Assembly: GCA_001724265.1 (NCBI GenBank)
Contig: MEDY01000010.1
Coordinates: 108,256 to 172,255, forward strand
Length of the DNA stretch: 64,000 nucleotides
Direction of reading: 5' to 3'
From: Rhizaria sp. SCN 62-66
Taxonomy: Eukaryota; Rhizaria, unplaced
In this document: positions 12,701 through 24,162 of the stretch, in pieces
How positions within the stretch are numbered: position 1 is the first letter of the stretch
Layout of the letters: every line of letters starts with the position of its first letter
Notes under the pieces: generated by a model
Seen by the model: the letters and a program-made list of their open reading frames with translations, nothing else
Told to the model about the DNA's origin: nothing
Databases searched by the model: none
Translations under genes and position numbers: made by a program

Positions 12701-15700
12701 AGAGGAATCACGTCGTTCACTGTCACCGGAACAGCGAGCGGAGAAGAAGATAGCAGAACTGTCGGTTGAGATTGCGCAGCCGCTGCGCTAGAGCTAGGGG
12801 CACTGTTATTCTTGACTGGAGTCGAGTAGATAGACGAATGCCTCGTGTGGCCAGGCGAGCTTAAGCCGCCGCTTTGCGAAGGCACAAGCGGGAAAGTCAG
12901 GCCGCCGGGCATCGGCGCAGCAAGCGTAGTCACGGAGGGCGTCCATACGTGACTCCCTGGCATGCCAGTAGTGGCCTGACTTTCAACGACAACAAGATTC
13001 ACGCCTGAAGCAATGATGGTACCTGAGTCGGTCGCGTCGTACACGTCGTTGTCGCCGTTGTAATAAGCTGGAGGGCAATGAATAACCGGTGCAGGCGCAG
13101 AGGTGACAGCGCGCGCAGCTGTCAGCAGCAACGCGGGCTCAAACGCGCACTGCTCGATGCTCTCAGTCGCAGGCACCAGCGCGACAGAGCTCGAGTTGAA
13201 GCTACTGTTGGCCGGGCAAAGCCAGTGCGGCCTGCTAAGCAAGGAAGAGCGGACGGCGACGGCAGTGGGCTCCGACACTGAGCGCAGCACGTTTGCGGCC
13301 AGGGGCCAGTACAGTGGGCCTGCAGCTGTGTTCAAGGCACCAGTGGTTGCGTTAACCGCGGCATCAGAGCTGCTGCCTGATCCGTTACTCCCGGTGCCCG
13401 CAGCCGACGCGGCAGCCACCGCGGCGGCGTCCGCAGCGGTCGCGTACGGCGAGAACACGACGGCGGCGTTGCTCGTTTCGGCAGACAGCAGACCGCGCTT
13501 GCCGATGCCGACGACGGCGTCGACGACGCCGCCCACGGTCACCTCCTCCGTGCTTTGGTATTGCGCGCGCGGAGAACGCAGACCGCTCGCACCGCCACTA
13601 GAGGCGGCGGCCGCGGCAGCAGCTGCGGCTGAGGCAGCAGCGGATGCAGCGGCGGCCACAGCGGCGGCAGCCGCGGCGGTCGGCGACGTGAGTGCGGGGG
13701 CAGCAGCAGGTGCAGGTTTCGGCTTCGAGGAGAATACGGAGGCAAAGAAGCCCTGCTTCACCGGAGCAGCGCTCGCCGCGGTGCTCGCGGTCGGCATGGA
13801 GCCCCCCGATGCGGCGGCCGCTGCGGCGGCAGCGACGGCGGCGGCCGCTGCGACCCGGGTGGACACGCGCGCGACGGCGGCGGGGAACGGGCTCGCCTCG
13901 TCGGGCAGCAGGTCGAGCACGTCGGCGTATGCGCACGGCAGCGACGCGCGGAGGCCCTGCGCCAGCACGCCGAGCGTGGGCTGGGCCCACAGGTAGTGCT
14001 GCAGCGTGAGCAGGAAGGCGGCCGAGACAGCGGCGGACGGCGTGTCGGGCGGCAGCGCGCGCAGCATCGTCGTGGCGGTGACGGGCACCGTCGCGGGGAG
14101 CGCGGGCTGACTGGAGCTGCTGGCGGAGCTGCAAGCACTTGTGGTCGAGTCAGAACTTGCGCAAGTCCCAGTGCCAGAGCAGCGGGAGCAGGAGGAGATA
14201 ACAGGCAGGCCGCCGAGGTCAGTGATCGTTTGCACGACAACCCACGGCAGTCCGCCGACATTAGCACCAGGGCTCGCAGACGCTGCAGGAGAGAGAATGC
14301 AAGCGCAGATGCTGCGGGGTGCAGTGCCCGTCGGAACGGGCAGCACAACCGCGGCGTACGCTTGCGCCGGCCACGGGGCGCCGACGGTCGCATTTGCGCT
14401 GGCAGTCGAGCTATTCGCGTTGGAGAGAGCAGCGGGGAGAAGAGTCGCTGTGAGTGCGCCGGCACTCGCTGCGAGCACCAGAGAAAAGGCAGCAGCGGAG
14501 GCCGAAAGAGCCTGTGACAGACCGGTTGCGGCCAGAGAGGCGGCACGTGTGGAGGCAATGCGGCCAGGGGTGACTGGCAAAGCAACAGCAGCAGCGGCCG
14601 AGGAAGATGCGACATCAGCCGAGTTCTCAGTCTTGGTTCCGCTCAAAACAACAGCACGTCCGCTGGCAGCTGGGCTGGCGTTACGACCGTCAGTGTTGCT
14701 CTTGCTTGCGCGCTTCTGGGCCGTCAACTGAGCCTGTGTGTGGGCATTCGCGGTCGCCGCAGGGTAGCCAGCGGAGACGATCGCGGCGCGCACCGACGGC
14801 AACAGGCCGGAGGCGGGCGGGACGGCGACTCCGAGAGCGGCGGCGACGGTGAGCACGGTCTCCGGGTACAGAGCTGCGTGGTAGGCCAGCGGGTGGGACG
14901 CGTAGTCACTGGGGAATGCGATCGGCGCAAGAGCGAATGTAGGCAATGCGGAGCAATCAAAGGCTGCGTGCTGAGAGCCAAAGGTGTTGGTAGTTGCGTG
15001 AACATCGTTGCCGTAAAGCCGCGGCAACATGGGGATGAAGGGAAACGAACGAGGAACCGGCAGTGCCAGCGCCGGGGGCGGGTGGCCGGAGCGAGCCTTC
15101 ATGACCCAGCGCGAGAGTGCCTGTGAAGACTTGAGCAGAGACACCGAGTCGGACAACACTAAGCTCGTACTGTTCGTTGTTTTGCTGTGCTTGCTCTTGA
15201 TCATCTTGCCCTTGCGCTTTGCGTTGCTGTTGTTCCAGAAAGTAAGCCCAGTTGTGGCGAGAGAGAGAGGCGACGGAGCCAGCGCAAGACTGGAGCCAGG
15301 CGGACCAACCAAGAGTGCAACGCTCTCGCCGCGACTGTGTACATCAGTGCGACGACCCGTGGCAGCGCTGGAGTGGCTCTTGCCGCTGAACGCAGCCGCA
15401 GCGCGCGTAAGATCGGTGATTGAGGTGGCCGCGGTGATGGTGACGTGCGTCAGCGGCACAAGCGCGGCCGGCAGCGGCAGCGGCGTGCTCACGCTCGGCG
15501 TTTCACCCTTGAGGTTGATGCTCACGCGCGTGTACGTCAGCGACACGGACGCCTGCTCGATCACCGACAGCGCGAGCGCGGATGCGTTGCCAGCGACGGC
15601 GGCGGCCGCGGCGGCGGCAGCGGCGTCGAGCGCAGAGCCCGAGTCAGCGGCCAGCGCCGCGGCGGCGGCAGCGGTGGCGGCGACGCTGGCGGCGGCGGCG

Positions 15701-17416
15701 GCGGGCGACAGCGCGATGGCGGGCAGCACGGGCTGGGCGCAAGGTGCGAGGACGACGGTGCTGCCGCTGAGGGAGCCGGTGCCGGGGCCGAACGAGCCGC
15801 CGGCGCCGCCAGATGCGGCCGCGGCAGTGGCGGCGGCTGCAGCAGCGGCGGCGGCAGCGGAAGGATCGGCGCCCGCGGAGACTGCGGTGACAGCGCCGAC
15901 TGCAACGGCGGCGGCAGCGGCAGCTGCAGCAGCAGGCGTGCTCGTGGTCAGCGATGATGACGACGGCAAAGACCCAGACGAGGTAGAGGTTGACAGTGTA
16001 GAGCCGGACGCCGAAGTTGCAGCGCCAGTGGCAGCTGCCACCGCAGCAGCGGTGGCGGCAGCAGCGGCAGACTGGCTGTTGGAAGCACCGAGCACGAGGC
16101 CGGTGCTCGCAATGGCGGCGACAACTGTGGAGCCAAGCGTCGCTGAGGACGGCGCAGTGGACGCAGAGCGCTGGAAGTTAAGCCGCACAGCCGCAGAGTC
16201 CGTAAGAGTACCGAAGACGCGCGCGAAGCCAGTCGCCGAGGCAGCGTCGCTCTGTGACTGGGAAGAGCTAGAGCCAGCGGCCGTGGACGGGGGCAGCAGA
16301 GAGCGCGCGCGGGCGGCAGCGGCGGCCGGGACAGGCGGCAGCGGCGACTGCGAGAGCGCGTGCATCGGCAGCGTGAGGTCGCCCGTCCACGGCAGCTGTA
16401 AGGGGTACGCGTGGTCTAAGTACCCCGCCGCACCGGCGCTGACGGAAGAGCCCAGACTCGAGCTCAGGCCCATGGCGGAGATGAGAGTGTGCGTCATGTG
16501 CTCGTGGCCAGCCTTGGTCAGCATCGCCAGCGCGCGCGCCCACGTCTGCTGCCGCACGCTGTTGACGCCCCAGCTCGCCGCCACGGCCGCAGACACCATC
16601 TTCTTCTCTAACTGCAGCACCAGCGTGCGGCCGCCGTCCGCGGATAGCAGCAACGACTGCGACTGCGCGCGCGCCGCCTGCCGCCGCACGCACAACAGAC
16701 ACGAGAGGTCGGCGGCGGGCGCGCGCCGCGGCGACGCCAGCGCCAGCAGCTGTGGCGGCGGCGGCGACGGCAGCGCGGGTGCGACGGCGCGCGCAATCGC
16801 GGCGGCTGCGAGCGCAGGCACGAGCACGGGCGCTGTGGTGGCGAGCAAAGCAGGCAGAGTCAGGGGCCAGGCGTCGTCGCCGCCGCTCACGGTCACTACA
16901 GCGATGCCGGTGGTCACCGTCTCCGGGGCGCGCTCGTCACGGGGGTCTTGCTGTGGCGTTTGCTCAGACTCGGCATCGTCATCATCATACTCTGCGACGT
17001 AAGTGATCACGGGATGCTGATGCACATCCCTGGACGAGACACCGATGTGAGTCGATTGCTGTGTGAGCGCCATTGGCATCGCGCCCGCGCCAGCGGCCCA
17101 CTTCTCAAGCACGTCGCGGTGCCTGCTGCCGAGCGCGCCCGCGAGCGTCAGCGCGGCGGCAGCCAGGCCGAGCTCCACAACGCCGGAAACGACCGCGCCG
17201 CGCGCCGCGCTAGCAGACGCGGCGCCTGTATTAGCGGTGGCTGCGCCAGTGGACGACGACTGGTTGCGCGCGTGCGCATGGCACAGCGCCTGCGCCTGCG
17301 CCTGCGCCTGCGTGTGCGCGTGCGCCGTCGCCGCCGCGCACTCTGCGCAGACCGATGGGGCGGTGTCCTCGACCAGCAGAGCGAGGGAGCGCGCGACAAA
17401 CGCCGACGCCGCGCCC

Positions 17417-17456
<40 letters not shown>

Positions 17457-20400
17457 GGGCCGTGGCGGCGGCGCCGAGTCCCGGCTGCGGCAGCGGAACA
17501 GCGGCGGGCGCGGCGGGCAGGTGCAGCCAGCGCGGGATGACCGAGGGGCCGTGCGCCGCGGTGTGCGAGGATGCCGACGAGAGCGAGGGCGCGGCGCGGA
17601 CGGCGCGCTGCATGGCCCAGACCGAGGTCGAAAGCCACGCGCCCAGCTCCGAGAGCGACGCGCGCGGCACGCGGGGGCTCGCGGCGACCGTGCAGCCGGA
17701 ATCCTCGGCGCTCGTCTCGTTGTCGCTGTCTGCAGCGTGCTCGTCGTTCTTGTTGATATCACTGCTGCGAGTGTTGCTGTTGCTATTCATACTGATCTTG
17801 CTGAAGCTGTTTGTGTTGCTTATGTTCCGACTGTTGTTGTCGTCGTCGTCCGCGGCGGCCGCGGCCAACACATCGAGCCTTTCGGCAGCCTCCTCACCGC
17901 CCCACAGCCGCACGTGGGGGTGCTGGTAGGTTGACGGCTCGAAACTCATCATGAGCAGCGACCCGCTGGCGTTGGCCAGCACCAGCCTGTTTTCGCCGGC
18001 GTACGTCCGGTACCAGAGCCCGCTGGTCCACTCGAGCGAGCCCCCGACCGAGAGCACAGACCGCGGCGGCGCCAGCGGATGGCTGTAGCTCGTTGCAGCC
18101 GCAGCCGCGGCAGCGGCGGTCGGCGAGGCGCCGGGGAGGTTCGGCAGAGCGGCAGAGCGGGTGAGACCGCCGCTACCGCTGCTGCCGACGGCGACGCCTG
18201 CAATCTTGTTGGTCTTGCCGGTCGAGATCAGCAACGGCGGCAGGCCGGCGGCGGCGCGGGCTGCGGCAACCGCCGAGGGGTCGATTCCAGCGTACTCATC
18301 GTCGGAGTCGCTCACGGTCGCCGCATGCGTGTTGTTGTTGTTGGCATTATTGTCAGTGCCAGAGTCAGTGTCAGAGTCCGATCCTGTCATCACAGTGGCC
18401 TCCTCTTCTTCGTCCTCGTCTTCATCAATCTCGGCGTCAAAGCCACCGAGCATCTCGCCGCCGCCGCCACCGTAGCTGGTCGCGCTGCCGCTGCCGGCGC
18501 GGCTAAGCATCGCCTCCGCGCTGAGGGGCGTCGCTGTGGCGTTCACGGCGCCGCTGTTTGCGCGCGACAGCACGGGACACTGCTCCCACGTCCAGCCCTC
18601 GCGCTCGGCGGCCTCGTCGTGCGCGCCGGGCAGCAGGCGCGTCATACCGTAGGGCACCACGAGCGGCTCGCAGAAGACATCCACGTCCAGCGCGTCGCGG
18701 ATGGCGCGGGCCAGCGACAGCGTGTGGCTGCGCAGCTGCGAGAGCACAGTCGTCGCGTTCACAGTCAGCTTCGCATTAGTGTTGGAGTTCGAGCCCATGG
18801 TAGACGAGTTAGTCGGCACAGCAAGTGCGAGGTCGAGGTCACGGTCGCGCCACAGCATCGGGGCGCGGCGGCCGAGCGCAACGGCCTGCTGTAACGCGGA
18901 AGCCAAGGCGCGGGCACCAAGGGCGCGGCGAGATGCCAGCAGGGGCAGCGACGGAGACCGAGGAATCTTCAGCTTCTTCGCAGTCGTCTGTGTACTCGTG
19001 CTACCGTCAGCGCTTTTACTGCCATTCGAGTGTGGCAGTGTGACCATGATGGCGAGCGCCTTCTCAGACGGCATGTGGTACAGCGAGTATGTGTTCGTGT
19101 AGCTGAAGGTGCGCACTGCACGGGGTGGCAGCCGGGGCCGCGAGTGCACTGTCACAGAGCTGTTGGCCGCAGTCGTGTCAGTAGTAGAGCTAGAGCTCGC
19201 TTCACTGTCGTGAGACTGGGGCAAGCGAGGGCGTGCCTGCGAAGACAGCGGCAACGCGGCTAGCTCATCGCCAGAGAGTGTGATTTGCACGGGCCGCGCC
19301 TGGAACGGGGCCACTACACGGCGGCGGCTCCCCGCAACACTCGCGCTGGCGCTGGCGCTAGCACACACACTCGCATTGATGTTGCTCTTGTTCTTGATGT
19401 CAATGACGCTTTGTTGAAACTGCTTGGTCGCAACCTCGGCTGCGTCGTCCAAGGGGTCCGCAGTGGACACGTCGCCGTAGCTGCACGTGCCGAGCACCCA
19501 GCGCAGCGGGAGCGCGTACACGCTGCCGTCGAGACAGCCGACGGCAATGAGTGACGCGCCCCCCGGGGGATCATTATGGGTGTACGCCGCAGAGTCGGCG
19601 ATCACGCCGTACGCGCTCAGCAGACGCGCATTGGCACTCACATTCGCGGGCGCACTCGAAGAAGAGCCAGAGCAAGCAGTGGACTCGGGGCCAGAGCCGG
19701 GCGCGGAGCACGAGTCGCAGCTCACGCCCGAGCTCGAGTGCGCGTTGAGCGTGATACCGGCCCGGTCTAGCACCGCGGCCACGGGCCCCAGCACCGTCGC
19801 AACGCCGTGCTCGCCGCTCACCGTCGCGCTGACGGTCGGCAGCGACGCGGCCAGCCCGCCGCCGCCCGCAGCCCCCAGACTGACTCCGGCAGCGCCACTG
19901 CCGCCGCCGCTGCCATCCACGGCGGCGGCCGCGGCGACGGCGGCGGCCGCGGCGGCGTCGGTGGCGGGCGGCAGCACCCCGGTCGGCGCGGCAGCCGCAG
20001 GGCCCGGCGGGATGCCAGTGTTGAGCGCCACTGTGGTGATGGCCTTGTGGGGCGCCGAGAACCAGCTCACCACGCGCACCACCGTCGTGTCAGACTTTTT
20101 CGGTACCTGCATCAGGGGACCAATCTGAGCGCCGTTGTCACCTGTCGCACTGCGGTTGTTGATGATGTTGCTGTTGCTGGCAATGGGCAGCAGCGCGAGC
20201 TGCGGATCTGACTCGGAGTAGATGACCACGAGGGAGTTGGCGCTGGCCAGCAGCACAGTCACCGTGTACGAGACCGGGGTCACGCAGGACAGCAGAGACT
20301 GCAGCCGCGGCGCGCGCGGGGGCAGAAACAGCGCGTTACGAGTGATGCTGTTACTAGTAACGCCAGTCGACGCGTTGGCATTATCGTCGGTGTTGGTATG

Positions 20401-21120
20401 TGTTTGACTGCTGCTGTTCGTTGTCGCAGCGGTGACGTAAGCATGTGCAAGAGCCTCGGGATCGGTGCCCCAGGCAAAGGCGCGACGGCCACGCGCAGTA
20501 GTCACGCTCTTGATGATCGCGCGTGGCACGACGGGCGCCACCGACGCAGCAGCAGCGCCAGAAGAGGACGCGCTGCTGGTACCGTGCGTGTTGCTGTCAT
20601 GGCTGACCGCGTCCGAGGCGTACTCGCTGGCGCTGCTCATGCACACATCGTAGTACCCGCAGGCAGCACTAGACTCACACGCAGTCGCGTTGGTCTTGCT
20701 CTCATCGCGAGCAGACGTCGCAGACGCAGAGTTACTGTGAGCGGACGCAGTGTGGCTGGGCTGGACAGGGCCGTGCAGCTGCTTGAGGGCGGGCGCTAGC
20801 GCGAGCGCGATGTCGCCCAGGCTCGGCACGGAAAACACGCGCGGTGTGTCCTCGTCGTCGGGTGGGATCTCGGTGCCCAGGCGGTACGCGCGGCGGCGGC
20901 GCGCGGCGGCGGCGCGGCGCATCTCCGCGGCGGCCGCGAAGGCGGCGCGCAGCCCGGGGGAGTTGAGTGAGAACACGGGCTCCACAGACAGCAGGGGCAA
21001 GTTTGGTGCGCCCGCAGGGGAGAAAGAGAGCGGGGGTGCGTAGACAGTCGGCGCGGAGGCGCGCGGCGGCGGCGCCGGGCCGCTGGAGCTGGCCGCGGGG
21101 GCCGAAGAGGGGGGCGGCAT
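1993..21120 (-). CDS. Giant intronless low-complexity protein (6,375 aa), one in-frame UAG
   Basis: ATG at 21120-21118, stop TAA at 1995-1993, no intron needed. The frame is open for 6,376 codons except one TAG at 9696-9694 (residue 3809) inside a CAG/polyGln tract. Under the standard code it splits into two frames of about 3,800 and 2,550 codons, the second without a convincing ATG at its head. That supports a single gene and a sense UAG. Much of the protein is Ala/Ser/Thr with acidic Asp/Glu/Asn patches and a 12-Gln run near residue 1223. Ordered islands near the N-terminus resemble beta-propeller blades (for example LIAVGCLDGSVYALPL near residue 522). The last 75 residues carry paired Cys/His motifs, CAFSCGH and CPVC, like a zinc-binding RING-type end. 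A propeller-plus-zinc layout occurs in vesicle-tethering subunits such as VPS8/VPS41, but I could not establish homology. Function unknown. Confidence 0.8.
9676..9705 (-). repeat. CAG (polyGln) tract interrupted by a TAG codon
   Basis: Ten in-frame triplets on the minus strand: three CAG, one TAG (9696-9694), six CAG. The frame is open on both sides for thousands of codons. One C-to-T change turns CAG into TAG, so this site argues that UAG is read as an amino acid, most simply Gln. Confidence 0.9.
17418..17454 (-). repeat. Pure CAG tract encoding 12 Gln
   Basis: Uninterrupted CTG repeat on the plus strand, read as CAG (Gln) in the giant minus-strand gene, near residue 1223. It is a microsatellite likely to vary in length. 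Contrast the shorter tract at 9676-9705, which contains a TAG. Confidence 0.9.
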
Positions 21121-21692
21121 GGAGGACCGAAGCCGCTGGAATATCAAGCGGTTCGCGTGTCAGAAGCAGAATAGATACGTATATGACCACACCTATACGG
21201 ATATTTGTGTAGCTAAAAACGATGGGGTGAAAGGAAATTCGAACGGAACGACATGGTATGTAAGACATCAGTGTAGAAGGAAAGAGCGACGTCATTAGTG
21301 CGGTGCATGACTGTGTGTAAGAAAGAGGCTGCAGAGAGCTATAATCGTGTACATAAGAAAAATGACAACTAAATATAGCATTCATGCCAAGTGTGAATAT
21401 CCAAAAAATGGGTTAAATCGTTGTTAACGGATGTTGTGAAGACTTGGAGATGGCCTAATATCATCCACTCGTAGTCCTCGCTTGCCGCCACCGTCGATGT
21501 CGCGTCTCCTCGCGCCTCAGAAGTCACTTATCAAAACACGTATACATGTGTCACGCGATCGACAGAGTGAAATTTGAGTAGCCGATGTGATATTTAAATC
21601 GTGTCTTTTGTATTATATGTTAATTATCTGTTCAAAGACACTCATCACCCCAATGAACTCGCCCCCTTGATTATGCTGCTCAGGAAGCCAAG
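21121..21692. promoter_or_regulatory. Divergent promoter region, giant gene (-) / POLE3-like gene (+)
   Basis: AT-rich spacer between two divergent starts, so both promoters and 5' UTRs should lie here. No specific motif can be assigned. Possible 3' splice sites lie just before each ATG (CTCAG before 21693; ATTCCAG on the minus strand before 21120), so noncoding first exons cannot be excluded. Confidence 0.5.
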
Positions 21693-22223
21693 ATGTCACA
21701 CGAAGGCCTTTCTCTTCCCCAGGCCTCGATGACCCGCCTGATCAAGGGCATCCTCCCCGAGTCACTTATGATCCACGCCGATGCCAAGGCGACCGCGATC
21801 AAGTCCACGTCTCTGTTCATGATGTATTTGGCCGACGCTGCGAACGACATCCGGAAGCAGACCAAACGCAGCACTGTCACCTCCGAGGACATCATCTCCG
21901 CGCTCAAAGACATCGACTTCGACTGCCTGGTGGAGCCAGCTACGACGTACTGCCAGCTGCAGCGTCAGCACAGCAAGGAGAAGCGCGACGCGATGAAGGC
22001 GCGCAAGGTTGCCCGGCCCAGCGGCGGTGCCGGCGGGGCCGGCGGCGGCGACGGCGACGGCGACGGCGACGAGGACGATGGCGCCGGTGGCGATGTGGAG
22101 TGCGAGGACGGCGAGGCAAGCGTCAAGCGTAGTCGCGGCGCCGCGGGCGGCAACGACGACGGCGACGACAACGGCGGTGATGAGGACGATGCGGACGTGA
22201 CGCTCTCTGCGCCCAACAACTGA
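21693..22223 (+). CDS. POLE3: DNA polymerase epsilon subunit 3-like histone-fold protein
   Basis: Single exon, 176 aa; ATG at 21693, stop TGA. Residues about 8-85 are an NF-YB/H2B-type histone fold with the POLE3/CHRAC17 signature: LPQASMTRLIKGILPE, then an alpha-2 helix with AIKSTSLFMMYLADAA, then TVTSEDIISALKDIDF. The end of the fold reads YCQLQRQHSKEKR, as in POLE3 proteins. The C-terminal 70 residues are Gly/Asp/Glu-rich and acidic, as in human POLE3 (147 aa) but longer. It should pair with a POLE4-like subunit in Pol epsilon and possibly in CHRAC-type remodellers, in the nucleus. It is divergent from the giant gene and converges on DNALI1. Dr1/NC2-beta is the main alternative and fits less well. 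Confidence 0.88.
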   Translation: MSHEGLSLPQASMTRLIKGILPESLMIHADAKATAIKSTSLFMMYLADAANDIRKQTKRSTVTSEDIISALKDIDFDCLVEPATTYCQLQRQHSKEKRDAMKARKVARPSGGAGGAGGGDGDGDGDEDDGAGGDVECEDGEASVKRSRGAAGGNDDGDDNGGDEDDADVTLSAPNN

Positions 22224-22844
22224 GCATAAGGAAGCGAGACTCGATAATTGCTATCATTACACTCAGGCCAAGTAAAGTCACATAGCACGAGACAAAGCGG
22301 CGTATAGATGAACACGTGTGCATGTGATGTGACGCTAATCGGGCCATTATTGTCTTTTGGACCTCTTATCAATACATAGCAGATGATTCGATCACCAACA
22401 ACAAGTCACCTTTAACCGTGGTGTACTGCGCGAACACAAGTACATTATCTGGCGCGACATCAAGTTTATCAAGTAAAGATGATTGATTGTATTAAAGTAA
22501 ATTTGTAAAGAACAGATATAAAGAGGTTGAATATCAACGTGAAAAGAAAGGCTAGCTAGAGTAAAGTAGTGTAAAGTTACAGGAATAAAACAAGGAGAAT
22601 GAATCACAACAGGAACATGGACACATGCCAGTTGTGACTGTGGTCATGTTCAGTTGTTGTGATGGCCGTATGTGACATGTACACACATATGAAGCTCATA
22701 TCAGAGCAATCATCGACAACAAAGTGTCGTAGATTGTCTGTATCAGTCATGGCCCGCTTGTTTCAGTGAAAACAAAAGAGAAGAGAAAGTGACACAAAGC
22801 TGTCAACGTATTGTGTCTGGTATTAGCGCACTGCAACAGCTCGC
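22224..22844. other. Convergent 3' intergenic region
   Basis: AT-rich spacer between the POLE3-like stop (+) and the DNALI1 stop (-). It holds the 3' UTRs of both. No open frame with coding character, no tRNA-like fold and no repeat seen. Confidence 0.5.
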
Positions 22845-23705
22845 TTAGTGCCCGGCGGCAGTGGGGGCGTCGCCGTCGATGCGGCCGCCCGAGGGCAGCG
22901 AGAGCATCATCTCAAGCTCGCTGCGCAGCTGAGCATTGTGCTTCTCCATGAACTCCGTCTCCTCCTTGTGCTTGGCCGCCGCCTCGGCCGCGCGCTCGGC
23001 CTCCTTACGCTCCGTCGCCTCAATCTTCTGCTGGAGCTCGACCACGGCGCGCTGAAGCTCGCGGCAGTCGCCCTCGAGCCCCTTGATCTTGCGCTGCGTC
23101 TCGGCCTTGGTCTGCTCCGCCTGCAGCGCCTTGCGCATGCCGAACGCGATGCACGAGTCGTACAACGTCTGCAGCGACGCCACTGACATGCGGATCTCGT
23201 CGCGCACGCGCAGCAGGAGCAGCCCGCGCTCGGCGCAGTTGATGGTGATCTGGCGGATGAGTTCGTCGAAGCACTGCGCATAGAGCTCCTCGCGGATCGG
23301 ACAGATGCCCGTCTCGCGCGCCTGCCGCTGCTGCAGACGCAAGTCCAGCTGCTCCTGCAACGTAATCACGTCGGAGCGCGTGGCGGGCGTGGAGGAGACG
23401 TACTGCACCCAGAGCTGGCCGTCCTCGGTCCACTCGCGCGGAGGCAGGATAGAGTTGAGGATGTCCTCCGTCGGCGTCACCTTAGCCTTGCCATCAAGGC
23501 CCTTGCGGCCCTACACAAAGAGAAAGCACGTGCAAAAGATAAAATAAAAGTTTATTCATAAGACACGTTGCTGGTGCTAAGAGAGGAAGTAAGGTGAGTT
23601 GAGAAGAAGGCGTGGGAGGTGGGAACGTACCTTGCTGCGAATGTCCTTGGTGCTGACAAGGATCGGGTTGTCGTACTTGACGAGGGAGCTGCTAGTAGGC
23701 AACAT
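22845..23705 (-). CDS. DNALI1: Axonemal dynein light intermediate chain p28 (inner arm), two exons
   Basis: Exon 1 is 23705-23631 (25 codons, starting MLPTSSSLVKYDNPILVST) and exon 2 is 23510-22845, ending in TAA. The 120-nt intron 23630-23511 has GTACGT…TAG ends and phase 0. The product is 246 aa, close to the family's usual length of about 250. Diagnostic p28 motifs are present: ILPPREW, GQLWVQYVSSTPATR, LQEQLDLRLQQRQARETGI, ELYAQCFDELIRQ, then CAERGLLLLRVRDEIRMS. A long C-terminal coiled coil follows. p28 associates with actin or centrin on single-headed inner-arm dyneins, so the organism makes a motile flagellum. No UAG codon. Identity is very secure. Confidence 0.97.
23511..23630 (-). 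other. Intron in DNALI1 (120 nt)
   Basis: Donor AAG|GTACGT, acceptor GTGTAG|GGC, phase 0. It joins the conserved N-terminal exon to the p28 body. Confidence 0.93.
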
Positions 23706-24162
23706 AATAAACCCTAAAGAGAATATACAGCGCAAGAAAGGTAGTCAGTGAGAAACGATTCAAACAGTCGAGTGTGAGAGTGTGAACAGATCCTCAAAGT
23801 TGGTGCTCTCGTCACCCCAACTTCACAGAGAAACTGCCAACCGCTCGCTGGTCGGCCGGTTCCTGAAAATGCCGCAACACCGAAGCCACATGGCGTGCTT
23901 CGAAAAACGCATATATCAACTTTGTATTGCTTCATATTAATTATAGATGGCTTGATATCGAGATTTGACTGCCACATACTTTTGAATATTGCTATACTTT
24001 TCATTGGTGTCGATCATACTCCTGCTCTCCAGCGCAGAACGTGTCGTCACCTTCGCGATGCACCGAGCTTGCGTCCTTCCCGCGGCGGTCGTGCCTCAGC
24101 CATCCTAAACCACATCTGTTTCACATCTTGTTTCGCCCCGTATTCCATTACATAGACCTGCG
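23706..24162. promoter_or_regulatory. Divergent promoter region, DNALI1 (-) / RsfS-domain gene (+)
   Basis: 457-bp spacer between two divergent start codons, with an AT-rich core around 23900-24000. It should hold both promoters and 5' UTRs. No individual element assigned. Confidence 0.5.

Noticed and set aside
15029-17002. Long plus-strand frame (657 codons) opposite the giant minus-strand gene, and many similar antisense frames
   Set aside because: Repeats of GCx and AGC codons and high GC keep other frames open. These lack domains, sit wholly inside the larger sense frame and have no promoter gap.
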